A stretch of DNA of 9,676 nucleotides from NCBI GenBank assembly GCA_900555335.1, contig USKU01000043.1:1-9676 (forward strand). The letters are read 5' to 3'. The position numbers and the translations under genes are program-made. Source of the DNA: an uncultured Atopobium sp. (GTDB lineage Bacteria > Actinomycetota > Coriobacteriia > Coriobacteriales > Atopobiaceae). The notes under the pieces are model-generated. The model made no database searches, was not told the origin of the DNA, and saw only the letters and a list, made by a program, of their open reading frames with translations. Shown piece by piece: positions 5,511 to 9,676 of the stretch (within the stretch, counting starts at the first letter, position 1; every line of letters begins with the position of its first letter).

Positions 5511-5886
5511 ATATAAGTGTTTGAACGAGAATACCTACGGATACTGACGCAAGGTTGGACAAGATTGAAAGAGTCCATGGAGTGTTGCTTACTCTTTTTA
5601 CCTTGTAAATGAGACCTTCAACAGCAATAACAACCAGCTCAACAGCTATGACGCACGCCCAGTACTGAACGTCGTTAGCAACCACATCAACAAGGGCGCT
5701 TGTGATAAAAACAGCAATTGGATTAGTAAGCACTTGAGCAGCAACAACGATCAACAGTGCTTGATTGTCTTTAACGCCCAACGATTTTGCGACAATAAGT
5801 TCAACAGTGATAGTCAGAATCAGACAAAACGCAAATATCGGAATAATGGTCATCAAATACGGCAATAAAAATGTTTGATCGTCCAT
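5509..5886 (-). CDS. Four-helix membrane protein of unknown function
   Basis: A 125-aa, strongly hydrophobic protein with four predicted helices: about residues 8-30, 42-64, 72-92 and 102-124. Short loops carry KSLGVKDNQ between helices 1 and 2 and IYKVKRVSNTPW between helices 3 and 4. The internal motif AAQVLTNPIAVF in helix 2 is distinctive, and I do not recognise a characterised family. The ATG at 5886 has AAGG 8 bases upstream, and only 4 bases separate it from the stop of the MFS gene, so it is the third gene of a coupled trio. With so little outside the membrane, an enzymatic role is unlikely; a transporter subunit, a membrane partner of the MFS protein or a small channel is possible. 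The stop overlaps the convergent terminator. Confidence 0.85.
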   Translation of the reverse strand: MDDQTFLLPYLMTIIPIFAFCLILTITVELIVAKSLGVKDNQALLIVVAAQVLTNPIAVFITSALVDVVANDVQYWACVIAVELVVIAVEGLIYKVKRVSNTPWTLSILSNLASVSVGILVQTLI

Positions 5887-5890
5887 GCCA

Positions 5891-7156
5891 TTAGCCTTCT
5901 ACTTGTTTGTCTTCAGCAACAAGATAGTCTTCAGCCGCACACTCATCTTCAACCGCAAGCTCATCAACCTGATCAGACAGCTCTGCCGTTTGAGTATCTT
6001 CCTCTAAAGTCTTAGCAACTTGTGCTGCTTGGAACATGCGCTCGTGGCCAAATGGACCTGTGACCACAGTATCTTTGACCAGCGTGAGACCAACACCCAA
6101 CGCAAGTGCTGAAACCAAACTAATAACGGAAAGCATCACGGGGTGCTCAACACGGAATCCTACGAGCGCAGGCAACGCGCCTACGGCTAGTGAGAAACTG
6201 GCCAGTCCAAACGCAGTACCTTTTGCGTTGGGCAAGATGTTTGCTAGAGATGCCAACGTAATGGACATAGTGAAGTTGAAGAAAAATATACCCAAGAGAC
6301 CCATAACGGGCGCCTCCCATGAGGGTGCAAACAAAGTAGCTGCAGCAATGAGCGAGAAGATTGCTGTAGTTCTAAAACCAATACGATCAGCAACCATTCC
6401 ACCAAGCGCTTTACCTGCAAATACACCAAGGATGCTCAATACAAGAAGCAGCGTCTGACTCTTCCAGGGAAATGCCATAACCATGCCGGCGTAGCTTCTA
6501 AGAGCTACTACAAGGGTGAGCAGTGCAATCGCAAGCAGTGTATTGTACGAAAGCTTAGGAATATCAAATGCAACGTTATGGACGTTCCAGTATTTCTTGT
6601 TGACCTTTTGGACCACAAGCGTAATAAGCGCACATAAGAACAACAGCACAAGGAGGGAAAACGCAATCTGAAGCCTTTCCATTTGAGCACTTTGCGTGCC
6701 TAAAAAGACTCCAATTGCACCAGTTGCAATAAAGATTCCTGAAGGACCCGCGTGCTTTTGCGAGATGTTAAGTACAATCAGTCCGCCTGCGCTATGGAAA
6801 AGTGCATTTCCAACCGCGAGCAAAAGAACTGCTAACCACTCGAGAAGTGCTACGGGCAACAATGAAATCAAAACTCCAGCACCAACCAAAGCGTACGAAA
6901 GCAAGGCAGCATAAGAGTTCTTATCCAACTTGTCCAGCACTATACCTACAGGCAGTTGCAAGGTAAAAGCAACAACGTCGTACAGCAGAATACTAAACGC
7001 AACAAACTCCAACGAATCTTGGCCAGACTCCCCCAACACTCGGCTTACAGCACAAAGCATCGAAGATACGCAAGCAAAGTCAACTACAAAATGACATAAC
7101 GCAAATGCAAAGGTAGTGACTTCTTTTTTTGGAAGAATCTGCTGTGTTGTGGACAA
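5891..7156 (-). CDS. MFS transporter with acidic C-terminal tail
   Basis: A 421-aa major facilitator protein with about twelve helices in residues 14-370. The first half contains VDFACVSSMLCAVSR, LPVGIVLDKLDKN (the loop 2-3 position of the MFS signature) and GNALFHSAGGLIVLNIS, a pattern shared with the fosmidomycin-resistance (Fsr) branch of drug exporters. The second half has GKALGGMVADRIGFR, the duplicated loop signature. The substrate is unknown. The last 45 or so residues are a charged cytoplasmic tail (TLEEDTQTAELSDQVDEL... to EDKQVEG) with about 16 Asp/Glu, unusual for this family. The start is a TTG at 7156: no other start codon occurs until Met34, and AGG of the AGGTAA around the previous stop serves as ribosome site. 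It lies 4 bases after the 73-aa gene and 4 bases before the 125-aa gene. Confidence 0.88.
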   Translation of the reverse strand: MSTTQQILPKKEVTTFAFALCHFVVDFACVSSMLCAVSRVLGESGQDSLEFVAFSILLYDVVAFTLQLPVGIVLDKLDKNSYAALLSYALVGAGVLISLLPVALLEWLAVLLLAVGNALFHSAGGLIVLNISQKHAGPSGIFIATGAIGVFLGTQSAQMERLQIAFSLLVLLFLCALITLVVQKVNKKYWNVHNVAFDIPKLSYNTLLAIALLTLVVALRSYAGMVMAFPWKSQTLLLVLSILGVFAGKALGGMVADRIGFRTTAIFSLIAAATLFAPSWEAPVMGLLGIFFFNFTMSITLASLANILPNAKGTAFGLASFSLAVGALPALVGFRVEHPVMLSVISLVSALALGVGLTLVKDTVVTGPFGHERMFQAAQVAKTLEEDTQTAELSDQVDELAVEDECAAEDYLVAEDKQVEG

Positions 7157-7160
7157 GGTT

Positions 7161-7382
7161 TTACCTGCGACGCCTTATGATCATAATAAATCCAACGACA
7201 GCCACAAGAACAACAACTGCGATCAAACTTGCATGAGAAGTAGCTAAACCAACTCTTGGTGTAGAAATAACATCAGCTTTTGCAATGGTAGGAAAAGCAG
7301 CTGCCATTATAAAAACGCAGGCAGAAAGTGCGATTTTTTGGACTAATCCCAAACTGGAACGTAGATGACAATACAGTGACAT
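7161..7382 (-). CDS. 73-aa exported single-pass peptide with Arg4 tail
   Basis: The ATG at 7382 follows AAGGAGG by 5 bases, a very strong ribosome site, so this short frame is real. Residues 14-36 form a signal peptide (core KIALSACVFIMAAAFPTIAKA) with a likely cleavage after AKA. Some 16 residues follow (DVISTPRVGLATSHAS), then a Val/Ile-rich helix (about 52-69) and the terminal RRRR. The mature product would be a 37-residue membrane peptide with a tiny outside segment and basic residues inside. The helix-plus-Arg ending resembles a sortase sorting signal, but no LPXTG-like motif is present. It is the first gene of the trio with the MFS and four-helix proteins. No family recognised. Confidence 0.82.
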   Translation of the reverse strand: MSLYCHLRSSLGLVQKIALSACVFIMAAAFPTIAKADVISTPRVGLATSHASLIAVVVLVAVVGFIMIIRRRR

Positions 7383-7408
7383 AATGCCTCCTTCATCAAC
7401 TTTTTAAT

Positions 7409-7437
7409 AGTTTACCAGTACACATGCCTCCTTCCAA
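7409..7437 (-). promoter_or_regulatory. Promoter of the membrane-protein trio
   Basis: On the minus strand, TTGGAA (7432-7437, four of six -35 consensus bases) and TAAACT (7409-7414, four of six -10 bases) are spaced by 17 bases. The -10 is preceded by TGG, an extended -10 element that compensates for weak hexamers. The leader to the ATG at 7382 would be about 20 nt and contains the strong ribosome site. Confidence 0.5.
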
Positions 7438-7444
7438 ATGTACT
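7417..7444. promoter_or_regulatory. Inverted repeat spanning the trio promoter (candidate operator)
   Basis: The perfect 6-bp arms AGTACA (7417-7422) and TGTACT (7439-7444) lie 16 bases apart and bracket the -35 box and most of the spacer of the promoter at 7409-7437. That position suits a repressor. Arms this short can occur by chance, so confidence is modest. Confidence 0.4.
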
Positions 7445-7457
7445 CCCGTAAACGGCA

Positions 7458-7487
7458 TAAAAAAGCGCCCGAAAAATATCGAGCGCT
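7458..7487 (-). terminator. Terminator of the Pr6Pr-family gene
   Basis: Arms 7464-7472 (AGCGCCCGA) and 7479-7487 (TCGAGCGCT) pair over 9 bp with one G-T wobble on the minus-strand RNA, closing a 6-nt loop. In the minus direction the hairpin runs into six Ts (7459-7464). It is 56 bases past the stop of the gene at 7543. Confidence 0.82.
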
Positions 7488-7542
7488 GTGCAGTCAGTGC
7501 AATTAATTGAGGTTTTAATCTCACTTTGACTATGTAGTCCGC

Positions 7543-8202
7543 TTAGTTTTCAGCCTTCTTGATCTTCTCGCCAAGTTTTTTATCAATGACGACGTAGAGG
7601 TAGCCCAGGGCAACAAAGACAACAATCAAAATCACAATGGTCAAAGCAACTGTTGGGACTCCTAGCTTGTCAAAGTCCATAAATCCATAAGGCCAGCGAG
7701 ACTTCTCTTTAATCTGCACGCCAAAGCCCAGAACCAAGACAATGATGTACGCAAAATACGTGAGCGGATACAAAGGCCAGATCAGAGGCTCTTTAAAGCC
7801 CATTGTTGGCTTCTCGTCAAAGAGCAGCCAGTCCAAAACGGCGCAGATAGGAATCACATCATGCAGAATAAAATTGTTGAACTTAAAGACGCCGTTAACA
7901 AAGACCTCGCCATGGTCAAGCAGGAAGTAAGCTACCAGGCCAGTTACGGTAATGCCCAGCATAAGCGTGTGTTTGACCGTTGGCATCCATGGCTTCTGAG
8001 CAGTCTCGGGATGCTTGTAGGCCTGGAACAGCGCGCCCCAATAATAGGCAACAAGCAGCAGATTAGAGATGTTGGTGAAGTAATACAAGAAAGAAACGCG
8101 GAAGTTCATTCGGAAGACGCCCGCAGAATCACACAACACAAAGGTGCCAATCACAGCAATAAACAACTTAAAAATAAATGACGCTTTCTTAGATTTAATC
8201 AA
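7543..8202 (-). CDS. Pr6Pr-family membrane protein
   Basis: A 219-aa integral membrane protein with about six helices, matching the bacterial Pr6Pr family (related to FAR-17a/AIG1), whose members have unknown or poorly defined roles. Recognisable features are the YYFTNISNLL segment in helix 2, the HDVIPICAVLDWLLFDEK region with its His and Asp, and the C-terminal WPYGFMDFDKLGVPTV followed by a last helix and a Lys-rich end. The start is a TTG at 8202. Exactly 6 bases upstream lies AAGGAGGT (8209-8216), a near-perfect ribosome site. A longer frame from an ATG at 8259 would translate that site as Glu-Gly-Gly and has no site of its own. It is a single-gene unit ending at the terminator at 7458-7487. 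I cannot assign a clear promoter in 8217-8309. Confidence 0.85.
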   Translation of the reverse strand: MIKSKKASFIFKLFIAVIGTFVLCDSAGVFRMNFRVSFLYYFTNISNLLLVAYYWGALFQAYKHPETAQKPWMPTVKHTLMLGITVTGLVAYFLLDHGEVFVNGVFKFNNFILHDVIPICAVLDWLLFDEKPTMGFKEPLIWPLYPLTYFAYIIVLVLGFGVQIKEKSRWPYGFMDFDKLGVPTVALTIVILIVVFVALGYLYVVIDKKLGEKIKKAEN

Positions 8203-8208
8203 CGCAGT

Positions 8209-8216
8209 ACCTCCTT
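8209..8216 (-). promoter_or_regulatory. Start-deciding ribosome binding site (AAGGAGGT)
   Basis: Eight contiguous bases complementary to the 16S rRNA 3' end, spaced 6 bases from the TTG at 8202. This places the start of the Pr6Pr gene 19 codons downstream of the longest-ORF start. Confidence 0.85.
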
Positions 8217-8309
8217 CTGTAAAGCGAGAGGTCACTGTAACCCTAGCATGCCGCGACAAAAATACGTAATTCTCAGAGTTAACAGTTATGTTTCAAATGA
8301 AAAAGATTC

Positions 8310-8345
8310 AAAAAAATGCAGTCTTCTCACTTGTGGCGAGAAGAC
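8310..8345 (-). terminator. Terminator of the ABC exporter-ygbA operon
   Basis: GTCTTCTC (8321-8328) and GAGAAGAC (8338-8345) form an 8-bp perfect stem, extendable by G-U and C-G to 10 bp. In the minus direction it is followed by TGCA and seven Ts (8310-8316). It lies 59 bases past the ygbA stop. The right arm overlaps a copy of the word TGGCGAGAA (8334-8342). Confidence 0.75.
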
Positions 8346-8352
8346 CGTGAAA

Positions 8353-8362
8353 TGGCGAGAAA
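8353..8362 (+). repeat. Copy of the recurrent word TGGCGAGAA(A)
   Basis: Exact TGGCGAGAA occurs at 2531, 5466, 8334 and 8353 on the + strand and at 7565-7573 on the minus strand (inside the Pr6Pr gene). The copies at 2531 and 5466 agree over 13 bases (TGGCGAGAAACCC). The copies at 8334 and 8353 are spaced 19 bases start to start. This copy is not in a terminator stem, though GCGA/TCGC around it could form a tiny hairpin. Function unknown. Confidence 0.6.
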
Positions 8363-8403
8363 ATCGCAGATGTCAAAGGTATACAAGGCCAACCAGGACT
8401 GCG

Positions 8404-8721
8404 TTACTGAAGCGCGTGCTTAATCACAAGAATTGGATGGTGCAAAAGCAGTCGAGGTCCTGTGGATTTCATGACCTCTTTAACACGAGCGCGCATCTCT
8501 TTGCTATAGCAATGCGATTTGCATTTTGAGCAAAACGTCTTTGTCTCAATGTGAGGACAGCGGTCCACACGCGTATGCGCATACTTCTCAAGCTCAGCAC
8601 ACTCGTCACACAGAGGTTCGTGGGCTTTGGTGTGATGAATCTTCTCGCAATAAAAACGAATCATGAGCGAAATAAGATCTTTTTCTTTTTGACGTTTCTG
8701 TGCAATTTCTTCAGGTGTCAT
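8404..8721 (-). CDS. ygbA: YgbA-family Cys-rich protein (nitrous oxide-stimulated promoter family)
   Basis: A 105-aa soluble protein with seven cysteines at 25, 38, 41, 55, 64, 67 and 71, in the order CEKIHH, CDEC, DRCPH, CSKC and HCY. It ends with the diagnostic segment MKSTGPRLLLHHPILVIKH. This arrangement matches the enterobacterial YgbA family, whose genes are induced by nitric oxide under NsrR-type control and are linked to nitrosative stress growth. The paired CxxC motifs suggest a bound metal or iron-sulphur centre, which is inference. The ATG at 8721 overlaps the stop of the upstream ABC gene (TGATG), so it is translationally coupled; the GAGTGAG just before is a weak ribosome site. 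The terminator at 8310-8345 follows. Family assignment is from motif pattern and length; role in this organism is untested. Confidence 0.82.
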   Translation of the reverse strand: MTPEEIAQKRQKEKDLISLMIRFYCEKIHHTKAHEPLCDECAELEKYAHTRVDRCPHIETKTFCSKCKSHCYSKEMRARVKEVMKSTGPRLLLHHPILVIKHALQ

Positions 8722-9676
8722 CAGCTCACTCGTCCCCCATCAACGGTGTAAACAACATCTGCAATTCCCATGGTAGAAGCCCTGTGAGAGACAAGAACCA
8801 CAGACTTGCGCTCAGTTTCTTTATCAAGCGAGCGCAAGATAATAGCCTCGTTTAGGCTGTCTAGGTTACTGGTTGGCTCGTCAAGCAGCATGAGTGGCGC
8901 ATCGTGTAAAAATGCGCGAGCAAGGCCAATGCGCTGGCGCTCTCCGCCAGAAAGTGAGTCGCCAAGTTCTGCAACGGGCGTGTCGTACCCCTGGGGCAGC
9001 GTGGAGATGTACTCGTGAATTGAAGCCTTCTTGCACGCCTCAACAATCTCTTCATCCATTGCATCAAGCTTTGCAATGCGGAGATTGTTCTTGATGGAAT
9101 CGTGATACAGATGCGTATCTTGCGTCATGTAGCTCTCAAGATCGCGCAGGTTAGAGGTATTAACCTGCTCCAAAGGGGTTCCAGAAATTTCAATGGCACC
9201 AGGTGTTGCTGGCCAGAAACGCATCAAGAGTTTAAGCAGCGTAGACTTGCCTGAGCCACTCTTACCTACAATTCCCACAATCTTATCGGTAGGAATGTCC
9301 ACGGAAATGTTGTCCAGAATCTGCTCGTTATCATATGCAAATGAAAGCTCAGATACACGTACGCCCTCATATGAGATGTCTTTTTGGTCCACTACGTCTT
9401 CAACCAGGGGTTTCTCGTCCAGAATATCCAAAACACGATTACCCGCAGCAAACGTACTGGTCAGGGTTGTACCAAGTGCTGCCAAAGCCACAACAGGCCC
9501 AAACGAACTCATCAATGCAATGGTGACAATGAAAGCATCGGTCATATAAATCTGCTGGTGATAGGCCAGGTAGAACGAACTAAAGAACATAACAAGGCCT
9601 GAGAGCAAAATAACCGTTGACGTAACGGCATCGTTGACACCAAATGCCTTCTTAACCGCCTGTTGTCTGTCACTTA
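8721..9676 (-). CDS. ABC exporter with fused membrane and ATPase domains, C-terminal part (CydC-like?)
   Basis: The frame is open to the right edge, so the N-terminal membrane domain is cut off; 317 residues are visible. The first 80 or so hold the end of the membrane domain (KKAFGVNDAVTSTVILLSGL, then LAALGTTLTSTFAAGNRVLDIL, the usual linker). The ATPase domain follows with Walker A GKSGSGKST, a Q-loop in YMTQD, signature LSGGE, Walker B LMLLDEPTSNLD and the switch His in SHR. It ends normally at VDGGRVS. The linker ending NRVLDILDEKP is typical of type IV exporters and resembles CydC, the thiol exporter subunit needed for cytochrome bd, but the diagnostic membrane part is missing and a drug or peptide exporter is equally possible. 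It overlaps the ygbA start. Confidence 0.88.
   Translation of the reverse strand, partial: SDRQQAVKKAFGVNDAVTSTVILLSGLVMFFSSFYLAYHQQIYMTDAFIVTIALMSSFGPVVALAALGTTLTSTFAAGNRVLDILDEKPLVEDVVDQKDISYEGVRVSELSFAYDNEQILDNISVDIPTDKIVGIVGKSGSGKSTLLKLLMRFWPATPGAIEISGTPLEQVNTSNLRDLESYMTQDTHLYHDSIKNNLRIAKLDAMDEEIVEACKKASIHEYISTLPQGYDTPVAELGDSLSGGERQRIGLARAFLHDAPLMLLDEPTSNLDSLNEAIILRSLDKETERKSVVLVSHRASTMGIADVVYTVDGGRVS

Noticed and set aside
6036..6458. 140-codon + strand frame opposite the MFS gene
   Set aside because: Antisense shadow with no start signal and no hydrophobic or domain pattern.
7161..7382. LPXTG sortase substrate
   Set aside because: A helix and Arg tail are present but no LPXTG-like motif precedes the helix, and there is no sortase gene in the window.
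7397..7425. Nine-codon leader peptide (MCTGKLLKS) ahead of the 73-aa gene
   Set aside because: Its ATG lies within the predicted promoter spacer and only one base from the SD-like word, so it is unlikely to be transcribed or translated.
8248..8529. 93-codon + strand frame across the ygbA terminator and 3' end
   Set aside because: It runs through a terminator and opposite a well-supported gene, has no ribosome site and has random-looking composition.

Overview
This 9.7 kb window looks like the chromosome of a low-to-mid-GC actinobacterium of the class Coriobacteriia, with Atopobium/Lancefieldella or Olsenella as the best guess. The grounds are mixed base composition (about 40% GC in some genes, about 60% in one), strong AAGGAGG-type Shine-Dalgarno (SD) sites, several TTG starts and the gene content. 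This is inference from style, not from a marker gene. There are nine well-supported long genes, three small genes (46, 73 and 105 aa), one cut gene at the right edge and a probable gene tail at the left edge.

Layout. (1) 1-505: the end of a probable + strand gene with a strong terminator, then a gene-free stretch holding an unusual set of alternating inverted 24-bp repeats (185-332), then a terminator serving the minus strand. (2) 506-2264, minus strand: a short-chain dehydrogenase (SDR) followed by a KdgT-type 2-keto-3-deoxygluconate permease, a small operon for hexuronate-derived keto sugars. (3) 2265-2646: a divergent control region with two palindromes. One overlaps a good promoter in front of the metal transporter and resembles a manganese-repressor (MntR/DtxR-type) operator. 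(4) 2647-5437, + strand: a complete metal ABC importer (Tat/lipoprotein binding protein, ATPase, permease) whose ligand residues point to Mn/Fe rather than Zn. An unannotated 46-aa membrane miniprotein follows, then a strong terminator. (5) 5509-7382, minus strand: a tightly packed trio of membrane proteins (73-aa exported single-pass peptide, MFS transporter with an acidic tail, four-helix protein of unknown function) behind its own promoter. (6) 7543-8202, minus: a Pr6Pr-type membrane protein with a TTG start fixed by its SD site. (7) 8404-9676, minus: a YgbA-type Cys-rich protein translationally coupled to the end of an ABC exporter whose 5' part lies beyond the window.

How the genes fit. 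The metal importer is a self-contained uptake operon that is probably shut by a metal-sensing repressor when metal is sufficient. The SDR and KdgT import and interconvert keto-deoxy sugars, but the kinase and aldolase are not here. The trio at 5509-7382 is the best candidate for an undescribed system: three coupled membrane proteins, two of them of no recognised family. A 9-13 bp word (TGGCGAGAA) recurs five times, mostly in non-coding DNA and in terminator stems, far above chance.
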